From NCBI GenBank assembly GCA_012517375.1, contig JAAYVC010000109.1:1-37191 (forward strand): a DNA stretch of 37,191 bases. Direction: 5' to 3'. The position numbers and the translations under genes are program-made. Source of the DNA: a bacterium (GTDB lineage Bacteria; Hydrothermota; Tepidihabitantia; B3-TA06). Below are positions 1 through 6,781 of the stretch, one piece after another; position 1 is the first letter of the stretch, and every line of letters starts with the position of its first letter. Below the pieces are notes generated by a model. The model was not told where the DNA came from. It ran no database searches and worked only from the letters and a program-made list of their open reading frames with translations.

Positions 1-174
1 CTGGATATAGCCTGCCGCTTGATAATCCCAACCGGCAGCAATATAGCCTCCATCGGGCGTGTTCTCTACGAAATCGCCAAAAGATGCGTCATGAGGACAA
101 TATGTCTTTATCCAACCTGCCTGCAGATAAAAAAGCAAACCTGAGAAGAGGAATATAAGAACCCGTTTCGGCAT
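1..174 (-). CDS. Partial secreted protein, N-terminus only
   Basis: This gene starts at ATG 174 and runs off the left edge, so only 58 codons are visible. The start is supported by a strong AAGGAGG ribosome site 4-10 bases upstream and by a good promoter further up. The N-terminus is a signal peptide (MPKR, then a run of Val/Leu/Ile/Phe, ending near LQAG). After it comes a TPDGGYIAAG stretch. That pattern is typical of repeated short blades in secreted beta-propeller-like proteins of uncultivated bacteria, but only one unit is visible, so the family is an inference. The product is probably exported; its function is unknown. Confidence 0.7.
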   Translation of the reverse strand, partial: MPKRVLIFLFSGLLFYLQAGWIKTYCPHDASFGDFVENTPDGGYIAAGWDYQAAGYIQ

Positions 175-199
175 TGTCTCCTCCTTATTTCAACATCAA

Positions 200-227
200 A
201 GATTAAGCTTGATTCGTTTCATGTCAA
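200..227 (-). promoter_or_regulatory. Promoter of the left-edge secreted gene
   Basis: On the minus strand TTGACA (227-222) and TAATCT (205-200) are separated by 16 bp, followed by an AAGGAGG site and ATG 174. It matches the promoter form seen repeatedly in this window. Confidence 0.65.
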
Positions 228-252
228 GAGGACGGCGTTGAACGCCGTCCTC
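228..252. repeat. Perfect 10-bp inverted repeat between two minus-strand genes
   Basis: GAGGACGGCG (228-237) pairs perfectly with CGCCGTCCTC (243-252) across a 5-base loop. It lies 12 bases past the stop of the Trp-rich secreted gene and directly before the next promoter. It is the likely 3' end of that transcript, but no real U-run follows on the minus strand, so calling it an intrinsic terminator is tentative. Confidence 0.55.
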
Positions 253-264
253 TGTTTATAATCA

Positions 265-687
265 TCAGTCTCCTGCGAGGTCGCCCCACCATGTGCCGCC
301 GTTGGTCGCACTCTCGCCTATTCCCCATTGACCCCATGCCGTGTCAGGGCTTGAGGGGTGATACCAGCCCTTCCAGTGACCTATCGTGTCGTTAGCAAGT
401 GCCCAATGTCCGTAGCCGCCTGCGCTGGCGTATCCAACATAGTACGTGCCTGTCTCGGAATCATACTGGTCAACATTTCCGCGTATCCAGTTGTATAAGC
501 TTGTACCCCAGTAGCCGCCAAAGCGCACTGGCGATTCGTCAGTGTGAAGGGTTCCCTGCCAGATGTAGAAGGGATGCAGACCTCCCCAATCGCCCGTTCC
601 GTAGCCTGACCAGTCTGTGTCGGCGAAAGCCGCTGGACATAAAGCAAGCGCCAGAAGCGCCGCTATTGCGAAGCGCTTGAGTTTCAA
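265..687 (-). CDS. Small Trp/Gly-rich secreted protein
   Basis: A 140-residue protein whose start is TTG at 687, chosen because AGGAGA lies 5 bases upstream and a promoter sits at 741-768. Residues 1-22 form a classic signal peptide with an AFA cleavage site. The mature part is very rich in Trp, Gly and Tyr, with recurring Gly-x-Trp and Trp-x-Gly units (DWGG, GGYWG, HWKGW, GTWWG). This suggests a small all-beta domain with stacked aromatic residues, exported to the periplasm or cell surface. There are no cysteines in the mature part. I do not recognise the family. It is a single-gene unit with its own promoter and a hairpin after the stop. Confidence 0.7.
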   Translation of the reverse strand: MKLKRFAIAALLALALCPAAFADTDWSGYGTGDWGGLHPFYIWQGTLHTDESPVRFGGYWGTSLYNWIRGNVDQYDSETGTYYVGYASAGGYGHWALANDTIGHWKGWYHPSSPDTAWGQWGIGESATNGGTWWGDLAGD

Positions 688-740
688 TGCATTCTCCTAT
701 GGTTAGAAAGAAGAGCTTTATTGCTCTTTCTTACCCCTTG

Positions 741-768
741 ATTGTAAAAAAAAAAACGCAAATGTCAA
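741..768 (-). promoter_or_regulatory. Promoter of the Trp/Gly-rich secreted gene
   Basis: TTGACA (768-763) and TACAAT (746-741) are 16 bp apart on the minus strand. The spacer contains a run of 11 T (A on the plus strand). The -35 and -10 boxes are identical to those of the mraZ promoter. Confidence 0.7.
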
Positions 769-820
769 GGTTTGGGCAAAAAAATCTCAGTACAGTTTTG
801 GGGTGTATGTGGTACAAGGC

Positions 821-849
821 TTGACGAACGCCTTATCTTGCGGAAAATT
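821..849 (+). promoter_or_regulatory. Weak promoter of the acetyltransferase gene
   Basis: TTGACG (821-826) is followed after 16 bp by GAAAAT (843-848), or after 17 bp by AAAATT (844-849). The predicted +1 is about 855, which is also the GTG start codon. The -10 is poor, so this is tentative. Confidence 0.35.
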
Positions 850-854
850 GACTT

Positions 855-1400
855 GTGAAGCCCGGAGTCGATTTCAAGCCCATTTCAGGAAAGCTCGTTG
901 TGCTCAAGCCGCGCAATCAGACCCTCTTGCGTGAATACTACGCACGCAGGCTGCGACCCGACGTTCTTGCCTGGGCGGACGTGTGGCCAAAGAACCCCAC
1001 ATATGAGGAGGTGCGTCTTTCGTTCGCAAAGCAGGAGGAATCTCCAAAAGAATGGCGGCTGTGGGTACATTCGTTCGCCTCCAGGCTCGTCGGCGAGGTG
1101 AACCTTTTCGATATCGACAGGGCGAACAAGCGCGCAGAGTTCGGCATCTGCATATTCGATCCCGATTACTGGGGCAAAGGATACGGCACAGAGGCGGGAA
1201 GACTGTTTCTTCGAGACGCATCTTCAAGGTTCGGGCTGGAGCTATTCTACCTCTTCACCACCCAGGCAAACAAGCGGGGCATTGGCTCGTTCGAGAAGAT
1301 AGGATTCACGATAACGGAACGACTCAGCATGGAGGGCAAGCAGTTCGTACGCATGGAAGCGTCAAAAGAGGAGATCAAGACCTCGATCATGAGAGCTTGA
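855..1400 (+). CDS. GNAT-family N-acetyltransferase (RimJ/RimL-like)
   Basis: A 181-residue acetyl-CoA-dependent N-acetyltransferase. The acetyl-CoA binding signature WGKGYGTEA is at about 106-114, preceded by a beta strand (AEFGICIFDPDYW). The family's late Asn...Ser...Lys-x-Gly-Phe pattern is also present (ANKRGIGSFEKIGF). This layout matches the RimJ/RimL-type group that modifies protein N-termini, antibiotics or small molecules; the substrate cannot be read. The start codon is GTG 855 with no visible Shine-Dalgarno site, and the predicted transcription start falls on it, so the mRNA may be leaderless. The stop codon overlaps the -35 box of the next transcription unit. Confidence 0.8.
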   Translation: MKPGVDFKPISGKLVVLKPRNQTLLREYYARRLRPDVLAWADVWPKNPTYEEVRLSFAKQEESPKEWRLWVHSFASRLVGEVNLFDIDRANKRAEFGICIFDPDYWGKGYGTEAGRLFLRDASSRFGLELFYLFTTQANKRGIGSFEKIGFTITERLSMEGKQFVRMEASKEEIKTSIMRA

Positions 1401-1424
1401 CAAACAGTCAAAGAGGTCTATCCT
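1397..1424 (+). promoter_or_regulatory. Promoter of the three-gene envelope operon
   Basis: TTGACA (1397-1402), 16-bp spacer, TATCCT (1419-1424). The -35 box overlaps the stop codon of the upstream acetyltransferase gene. Confidence 0.6.
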
Positions 1425-1448
1425 TTACGTAATAATTATAAGGAGGAT

Positions 1449-2066
1449 ATGATGAAAAAGAAGAGAGGTTTCCTGAGGAAAATTATGGGCTTCTTAGTGA
1501 CAGCTTTTTTATCCGTATGTTTAACGGGTTGTTTTTCGCCCGTTTACGATACAGCACGCACTTATACCGGTCTCACGGTAGGAGGAGGGGTTGCCTACCA
1601 CGACATGAACTATACGAGCGGAACGCCGGATTTTACGGCGAAGGGCGTACGGCCCGATTTCTGCGTAGGATTCGCTCCAGTGAACTGGTTCAGCGTTGTG
1701 GGACATGCAGGTTTCTTGATTTCTGCGGACACGAGCGATGGTCAGGCGTACCCTTTTGCAGGCGCGGGCGTCAAGTTCTCGACCCCCTGGGAGGTCTTCA
1801 ACATGGGAATAAGGATAGAGGCCGAGTTTCCGCGAATAGGTTCTATCACTCCCATGATAGGCTTTTCGATTCCCAAGCGATGGGAGATAGTTACCCCGGG
1901 CATTTCAACCTCCTACTTGATAATCCCTGCGTCGGCTTTTATAAACATTCACCCTTTCAAAGGCGCACATCTTTTCGCGGGCGTCTCGCTTCCTGACAAT
2001 GATGATGCGCCGGAGGTGTGTTTGGGAATAGGATACACGTATACGTTTGAATTTTCCAGTGAGTAG
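1449..2066 (+). CDS. Envelope lipoprotein, first of three tandem genes
   Basis: A 205-residue protein of unrecognised family. The signal peptide is long and Lys/Arg-rich at the front and ends in the canonical lipobox LTGC (Cys28), so it should be a lipoprotein. The mature part alternates aromatic and small residues in short strands (GLTVGGGVAYHDMNY, HLFAGVSL) and ends in Tyr-Thr-Phe-Glu-Phe, as in small beta-barrel or transthyretin-like envelope proteins. AAGGAGG precedes the tandem ATGATG; the first ATG is used here, and the second would shorten it by one residue. It shares the GC(F/V)SP(V/F)Y post-lipobox motif with the next gene, suggesting duplication. Confidence 0.7.
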   Translation: MMKKKRGFLRKIMGFLVTAFLSVCLTGCFSPVYDTARTYTGLTVGGGVAYHDMNYTSGTPDFTAKGVRPDFCVGFAPVNWFSVVGHAGFLISADTSDGQAYPFAGAGVKFSTPWEVFNMGIRIEAEFPRIGSITPMIGFSIPKRWEIVTPGISTSYLIIPASAFINIHPFKGAHLFAGVSLPDNDDAPEVCLGIGYTYTFEFSSE

Positions 2067-2076
2067 AGGAGGAAGT

Positions 2077-2688
2077 ATGAAGAAGAGAGGGATAATCCTT
2101 GGATCAATCGCAGTCATCTCTACATTGATGACAACAGGCTGCGTTTCCCCCTTTTACGGCGCTTCAAGGATAGAGCCGGGCTGGGATTTGAATGCAGGTT
2201 TGGCTTTAACGAGTTTTTCTTCGCCTGCTTACGACTGGAATTACTGCATAGGCCTGCGCGGGGATTGCGAAATAGGTTACGGATTCAACAAATACTTTAA
2301 AGCAGGCGGCCGAGTTGGGGGAGGAGGAGGTTTTTCAATTCCCGGCGGCGAGGAGCCGCCGACTTCATACTCAGGTCCTTTTCCATTGATTGAAGGCGCA
2401 CTGGCAGTTCAGGGCTCATACCCTTTCAAACAAGTAACGCCTGCCTTGCGTATTGAGGCGGGTTCAAATTTTTCTATTATGCCTCTTGTGGGTTTTGGTT
2501 ATCCTGAGTGGTTGACTCTTGGATGTCGTATCTGGTTTTTGTATACTGCCGAAGTTTTAGTTCCTGATTTCTTTGTGACGGTTCGTCCCTTGCCCAGGCT
2601 GTCAATATTTGCGGGCGTCAACGCCGTCTCGATTTTAACTGAGTCGTTACCGATTGCCTCAATAGGCTTTGGCTATAAACTTAAATAA
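2077..2688 (+). CDS. Envelope lipoprotein, paralogue of the preceding gene
   Basis: A 203-residue lipoprotein that starts 10 bases after the previous stop. ATG 2077 is chosen because GAGGAGGAAGT lies directly before it and a clean signal peptide follows; the longer reading from 2047 would overlap the upstream gene. The lipobox is MTTGC (Cys22), followed by VSPFYG, very like the FSPVYD of the upstream protein. The mature region is Gly-rich with predicted short strands and three further Cys (YCIG, GDCEIG, LGCR). Function is unknown. It is probably co-transcribed with both neighbours. Confidence 0.7.
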   Translation: MKKRGIILGSIAVISTLMTTGCVSPFYGASRIEPGWDLNAGLALTSFSSPAYDWNYCIGLRGDCEIGYGFNKYFKAGGRVGGGGGFSIPGGEEPPTSYSGPFPLIEGALAVQGSYPFKQVTPALRIEAGSNFSIMPLVGFGYPEWLTLGCRIWFLYTAEVLVPDFFVTVRPLPRLSIFAGVNAVSILTESLPIASIGFGYKLK

Positions 2689-2703
2689 TAAAAGGAGGAT
2701 AAG

Positions 2704-3306
2704 ATGAAAAGAATAATCTTAGCGCTATCTCTTTTTGCTTTTGCGAGTCAACTTATGGCATTCATGCCCCAGTACTACGAAACAGCAGAGGTTACCCCAG
2801 GTAAGGGTTCGTTACTTTTGAGTGTCGCGCCGGCAATGTACGGCTACGGATTCGAAGATTCGTATTGGTCAGAGGGTTATGGAGCTAATGTTGAACTCTC
2901 CTTCCGGAAAACTATCAACATTGATACTTCTCTTGCCCTTTTTGGGTATGCTGGAGGACTTATAGGGACTAATTCTTTGGGTTTTACCTTAAGCAAGAAT
3001 CCAGATATTGGCATATGGCCTAACGGTGGTGTAGGTGCACAAGTTGAGTTTCTTGAAAACCCTTCCCTTGCCCTACAGTTATCCGCCGAGTTTCCCTCCG
3101 TACTCTCCCTGATATTTCTTGCCGGAATAAACTCGAGCAAGCTAAACCGTGAAGTAGCGACCTTCGGACTGAAAAGCCTGTTCTACTATCCAGGCATGGC
3201 ATTTATCACGTTGCATCCATTATCAAACTTGCACATCTCTATTGGCGCATCAACTCTTATATTTTTGGGTTATGAGCTACATGCCGGCTTAGCTTACACA
3301 TTTTAA
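2704..3306 (+). CDS. Secreted barrel-like outer-membrane protein
   Basis: A 200-residue protein with an AAGGAGG site and a signal peptide of about 19 residues ending in QLMA. The mature chain has alternating hydrophobic/polar strands (SLLLSVAPAMYGYGF, GANVELSF) and ends in aromatic Tyr-Thr-Phe. A C-terminal aromatic residue is typical of outer-membrane beta barrels. It has no lipobox, unlike the two genes before it, but a similar length and Gly/aromatic strand pattern. The 15-base gap to the upstream stop holds only its ribosome site, so it completes the three-gene unit. No specific family is recognised. Confidence 0.65.
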   Translation: MKRIILALSLFAFASQLMAFMPQYYETAEVTPGKGSLLLSVAPAMYGYGFEDSYWSEGYGANVELSFRKTINIDTSLALFGYAGGLIGTNSLGFTLSKNPDIGIWPNGGVGAQVEFLENPSLALQLSAEFPSVLSLIFLAGINSSKLNREVATFGLKSLFYYPGMAFITLHPLSNLHISIGASTLIFLGYELHAGLAYTF

Positions 3307-3371
3307 AGTCAAGGTCAAGGAACTTTCGAGTATCAATCAAATTCAAGTGCCGTCCATGGATAGCATTTATA

Positions 3372-3399
3372 TTGACATACCCCTCAAAGGGAGTAAAAT
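3372..3399 (+). promoter_or_regulatory. Promoter of the tRNA-Thr/tRNA-Tyr unit
   Basis: TTGACA (3372-3377), 16-bp spacer, TAAAAT (3394-3399). The predicted +1 is about 3406, some 13 bases before tRNA-Thr. Confidence 0.7.
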
Positions 3400-3418
3400 C
3401 CCTTCTCAAACAACATAG

Positions 3419-3492
3419 GCCGGAGTAGCTCAGTCGGTTAGAGCAGCTGTTTTGTAAACAGCAGGTCGGGGGTTCGATTCCCTTCTCCGGCT
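3419..3492 (+). tRNA. tRNA-Thr (anticodon TGT)
   Basis: All arms fold by eye: acceptor GCCGGAG/CTCCGGC, D arm GCTC/GAGC, anticodon stem GCTGT/ACAGC with loop TTTGTAA (anticodon TGT), and T arm GGGGG/CCCTT with loop TTCGATT. Two G-U pairs close the T stem. The discriminator base is T and CCA is not encoded. The length is 74 nt. Confidence 0.95.
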
Positions 3493-3512
3493 TGGTATTG
3501 ATTTTGAAAACC

Positions 3513-3596
3513 GGGTAGGTACCCAAGTGGCCAAAGGGGGCAGACTGTAAATCTGCTGGCTGTATGCCTTCGGAGGTTCGAATCCTTCCCTGCCCA
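3513..3596 (+). tRNA. tRNA-Tyr (anticodon GTA)
   Basis: Type II tRNA with acceptor GGGTAGG/CCTGCCC (one T-G pair), anticodon stem GCAGA/TCTGC and loop CTGTAAA (anticodon GTA). It has the long variable arm expected for bacterial tRNA-Tyr and T loop TTCGAAT. CCA is not encoded. It lies 20 bases after tRNA-Thr, the start of the common Thr-Tyr-Gly-Thr-tuf order, but the set ends here at a terminator. Confidence 0.95.
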
Positions 3597-3600
3597 TTAT

Positions 3601-3645
3601 ACCCCGCGAAAATACTTCGCATTTTCGCGGGGTGTTCCTTTTTAG
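3601..3645 (+). terminator. Intrinsic terminator of the tRNA unit
   Basis: A perfect 13-bp stem (ACCCCGCGAAAAT, 3601-3613, with its complement at 3621-3633) has a 7-base loop and is followed by GTTCCTTTTTAG. It lies 4 bases after tRNA-Tyr and is the clearest terminator in the window. Confidence 0.9.
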
Positions 3646-3720
3646 TTGATTTAGTTTAAGGAGTTATGTTATTGGAAGAAACAGGAGGCTAAAGTTTCTT
3701 ATGAAGTTCTGTCTTTGCGA

Positions 3721-3837
3721 TCTTTTCGTTTTGAGCGAAAAGGAGCATACAAGGGTCCCCATGGAAACACAAAGTGTTTCCATGGGGATCTTATATTTAG
3801 CCCAAATCCCGGCTGGAATCTGATCCATACCGGGATT
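3721..3837. repeat. Three successive inverted repeats between the tRNAs and purB
   Basis: Hairpin 1 is CTTTTCG (3722-3728) with CGAAAAG (3736-3742). Hairpin 2 is CCCCATGGAAACAC (3757-3770) with GTGTTTCCATGGGG (3774-3787), a perfect 14-bp stem with an AAA loop. Hairpin 3 is AATCCCGG (3805-3812) with CCGGGATT (3830-3837) and an inner TGGA/TCCA pair. They lie just beyond the purB stop, so hairpins 2 and 3 probably end the minus-strand dcw-purB transcript. No U-run is obvious. Confidence 0.6.
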
Positions 3838-3868
3838 CGAGCTTTGGTTGCGTTGGTGATGTGGGTAA

Positions 3869-5161
3869 CTATAAATTCATACGTTTGTAGAGCATGTCTA
3901 TTTTTTCAAGATAGAGTTCGAGTGAGAATATCTCTTCGAGTTCTTTTTTACTAAGTTTTTCCGTAACCTTTTCCTCATCCTTAGCTATCTTCTCAAAAGG
4001 CAATCCGCTTTCCTTCACCTTGAACGCTATGGTTTGAACCAGTCTGTATGCATCCTCGCGCGTCATGCCCTTTCGAATCAACGCTAAAAGCAGTCTTTGC
4101 GAATAGAATGTTCCTCCGGTTCCCTCAAGTATTCTTTTCATGTTTTCAGGCTCAACCCTTAATCCGGAAATTATCGCCTTCATCTTTAAGAGAAGATAAT
4201 GAGCGAGATTGAATGAATCTGGAAGCATCACGCGTTCGGCGGATGAATGAGATATATCCCGCTCGAACCAGAGCGCCACATTTTCCAAAGCCACCTGTAC
4301 GTTGGCCTTCAGTATCCTAGAGAGTCCGCAAACGCGTTCGCACAGTACAGGGTTGCGTTTCTGGGGCATTGCAGAAGAGCCTGTCTGGCGCTCCTTGAAG
4401 GGTTCAAAGAGTTCGTCAAGACCCTCAAGCTGGGATATGCGGATATTCAAGGCCATACGTTCGAGCCACGTTCCTACTAATGCGAGCGTAAAAACGAGCA
4501 CCGCGTGCCTGTCTCTCGGAATCACCTGCGTTGCAACAGGCTCAGGCTCGAGGCCTAAGTCCTTCAAAGCCTCCTCCTCGACCCCAGGAGGAAGAACGGT
4601 GAATGTTCCAACGGTTCCCGATATGCGACCTCTTGCAGAAATATGCCTGGCGCGCTTTATATCCGCTGCAACCCTTAAGCCCTCGGCATACCACGAAAGA
4701 ACTCTTGCTCCGAATGTTATTGGTTCTGCTCCGCGGCCGTGAGTGCGGCCAAGTACAGGCGTGTTTTTGTGTTTTAAGGCAAGTTCTTTCAAAAGTTCGC
4801 AAAGCTCTTTAATCTCCGCTTCAACCAGGTCCAGCGATTCAATAATCCTGAGCGATGTTGCGTTGTCCACAACATCGTAGGAAGTCAGCCCGTAGTGAAG
4901 GAATTCCTTTGAACATGGAGCGGCTTCCCATACCGTTTGCAGAAAGGCGGTTACTTCGTGCTCTGTTTCGCGTTCTATCTCTGAAACTCTTTTGTGGTCA
5001 ACATCCTCTAATCCCTTCAGGCATTCGCTCAATCCATTAGGGATGATTCCGAGTTTCTCCTCGGCGCGCGCGACCGCCTTTTCGACCTTCAGCCAGTAGC
5101 GGAACCGGTTTTCGTCCGTCCATATATCCTTCATTTGCGGAGTGGAATATCTCTCAACCAT
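3869..5161 (-). CDS. purB: Adenylosuccinate lyase
   Basis: The enzyme removes fumarate from SAICAR and from adenylosuccinate in purine synthesis (cytoplasmic homotetramer). The fumarase/aspartase-superfamily signature GSSAMPQKRNP is present, with its catalytic Ser loop. The TSYDVVDNA and GRTHGRGAEPITFG blocks, which supply active-site residues (including the His of RTHG), are also intact. The length of 430 residues equals the Bacillus-type PurB. GAGGTGG lies about 5 bases before ATG 5161. It follows the HtrA gene after a 182-base gap in which I see no gene and no convincing promoter, so it may be the last gene of the long dcw transcript. Hairpins follow its stop. Confidence 0.93.
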   Translation of the reverse strand: MVERYSTPQMKDIWTDENRFRYWLKVEKAVARAEEKLGIIPNGLSECLKGLEDVDHKRVSEIERETEHEVTAFLQTVWEAAPCSKEFLHYGLTSYDVVDNATSLRIIESLDLVEAEIKELCELLKELALKHKNTPVLGRTHGRGAEPITFGARVLSWYAEGLRVAADIKRARHISARGRISGTVGTFTVLPPGVEEEALKDLGLEPEPVATQVIPRDRHAVLVFTLALVGTWLERMALNIRISQLEGLDELFEPFKERQTGSSAMPQKRNPVLCERVCGLSRILKANVQVALENVALWFERDISHSSAERVMLPDSFNLAHYLLLKMKAIISGLRVEPENMKRILEGTGGTFYSQRLLLALIRKGMTREDAYRLVQTIAFKVKESGLPFEKIAKDEEKVTEKLSKKELEEIFSLELYLEKIDMLYKRMNL

Positions 5162-5343
5162 TCGACCACCTCAACTGTCTGTAGTTTATTGAAAGGCGTG
5201 CATTCGGAGGTCGTTTGAGGAATACCGCCGATTTTACTCCTATTTTGGACATGAAAAGTCTCTGCACAAAATTGCAGCGCCTGCCGAAACGTTTTATCAT
5301 GGAACCTAGAAGTGATCGGTTGTTAAAATGTCTGGTTTTCATA

Positions 5344-6759
5344 TTAAAAGCCCCGGTACAAGCGGTACCGTCCTCCGCCGCGTTCAATAACGAGAGACTT
5401 TGGGTCATGTTCCGCTTTTAAGGCTTGCTTCAGATTTTTTACGTTTGAAACCTTGTAGGAACCATAGGCAAGAATTACATCGCCTTCGGAAAGGCCGAGC
5501 TTTGATGCAAAGCCGCCTTTTTCAACCTTTGATACATAAACGCCTTCCTGGCTTTGTATGTTGAAGCGGTAGCGCGTTGCGGGGTCAATCTCCATGACTT
5601 CGGCCCCAAGGTCCGCTATCATTTCCGCTTTTTGAGGTTCGTATTCGGAAGCCTTCAGGGTTCTTGTGAAGGATTTTCCTTCGTCGGTTATTCCTGATAG
5701 CCTTACTGTATCGCCTACGAAGAGTCCCATCTCCATCATCTGCCAGTCTGCCTCGCTTGAATACTTTATTCCGTTTGCAGAGATTACAACCCAGGCCTCA
5801 GATATTCCGGCCGTGGCTGCCGGGGTGTTGGGGAAAACGTTCGTAATGATGAGGCCGGTCGTTCCTGAGATTCCCATGGCTCTTGCCATTTCTGAAGTAA
5901 GGGTTTGCACTCCCATGCCGAGCCAGGCGTTTCTTCTTGTTGCGTGTGATTGGAGCTCGTATATGAACTTCTTGACCTGATTTATAGGAATGGCAAACCC
6001 GAGACCTTCGGAGCCTCCGCTTTGCGTGAAGATGAATGTGTTTATGCCTATTACCTCGCCGAGGATGTTTACAAGGGGACCGCCCGAGTTACCAGGGTTT
6101 ATTGCCGCATCGGTCTGGATTACACCGGTGTAGTTAAACTGCTTTCCTTGTTGTGATTGAACCCTTCGGTCAACGGCGGAAACCACTCCCACTGTAACGC
6201 TCGGTCTTGCGTCAGCCATAAGGAATCCGAATGGGTTTCCAAGAGCTATTGTCCATTCTCCTATCATTATGTCGTCAGAATTCCCGAGCGCTGCAGGGTA
6301 TAAATCGTTCGGCGGGTTAGTAATTTCAAGAAGTGCAAGATCGAGGGCTTCGTCGATTCCTTTTACCTTCACGTCGTAGTTGCGTCCATCGGCAAGCGTG
6401 ACCTTTATCTTATCAGCATTCTTAACGACATGGGCATTGGTGATGATGTTTCCATCCTTGGAAAGTATGAGGCCTGAACCGAGACTCTGTATTTCTCTTG
6501 AGTAATCGTAAGGGAACATCTGACCGAAGAACTCCCTGAAGAACGGGTCAGAAAAAGGCGACGAGTATGTCTGAGTCTGGAATACGGTAATAGAAACAAC
6601 GGAAGGCATAACCTTTTGAGAAGCCACAACGATGCCTGTTCTTCTTGCATCCGAAACAATTGCGTTGACGGAATCGCGTTCGGTAGGCTGAGCCTTAAGT
6701 ATCGATGAGAGGCCAAGAAGAACCAGTATTGGCAATATGTTAAAATTTATCTTAGTCAT
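5344..6759 (-). CDS. HtrA/Deg-family periplasmic serine protease with two PDZ domains
   Basis: A 471-residue envelope protease/chaperone. Residues 1-23 form a signal peptide. The trypsin-like domain carries the full catalytic triad: His110 in TNAHVV, Asp140 in EALDLALL and Ser225 in NPGNSGGPLVN. An aromatic LA-type loop (SDPFFREFFGQMFP, about 70-83) is typical of DegP/DegQ. Two PDZ domains follow: about 285-370 (NAWLGMGVQTL onward) and 385-471 (EGVYVSKVEKGGFASKLGL). It starts 22 bases after ftsZ on the same strand, with a GGAAGG site, so it is probably co-transcribed with the division genes. It could be called degP or htrA; the exact orthologue is not determined. Confidence 0.92.
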   Translation of the reverse strand: MTKINFNILPILVLLGLSSILKAQPTERDSVNAIVSDARRTGIVVASQKVMPSVVSITVFQTQTYSSPFSDPFFREFFGQMFPYDYSREIQSLGSGLILSKDGNIITNAHVVKNADKIKVTLADGRNYDVKVKGIDEALDLALLEITNPPNDLYPAALGNSDDIMIGEWTIALGNPFGFLMADARPSVTVGVVSAVDRRVQSQQGKQFNYTGVIQTDAAINPGNSGGPLVNILGEVIGINTFIFTQSGGSEGLGFAIPINQVKKFIYELQSHATRRNAWLGMGVQTLTSEMARAMGISGTTGLIITNVFPNTPAATAGISEAWVVISANGIKYSSEADWQMMEMGLFVGDTVRLSGITDEGKSFTRTLKASEYEPQKAEMIADLGAEVMEIDPATRYRFNIQSQEGVYVSKVEKGGFASKLGLSEGDVILAYGSYKVSNVKNLKQALKAEHDPKSLVIERGGGRYRLYRGF

Positions 6760-6781
6760 TTCTTATTACCTTCCATGATCT

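Noticed and set aside
3257-3622. Minus-strand ORF of 121 codons across the tRNA genes
   Set aside because: It is antisense to two well-folded tRNAs and their terminator.
3715-3954. Plus-strand ORF of 79 codons after the tRNA terminator
   Set aside because: It is made mostly of the three inverted repeats and the 3' end of purB antisense; no ribosome site.
5154-5408. Minus-strand ORF of 84 codons between the HtrA gene and purB
   Set aside because: It overlaps both neighbours, has no ribosome site or recognisable domain, and is Arg/Ser/Asn-rich in the manner of random frames.
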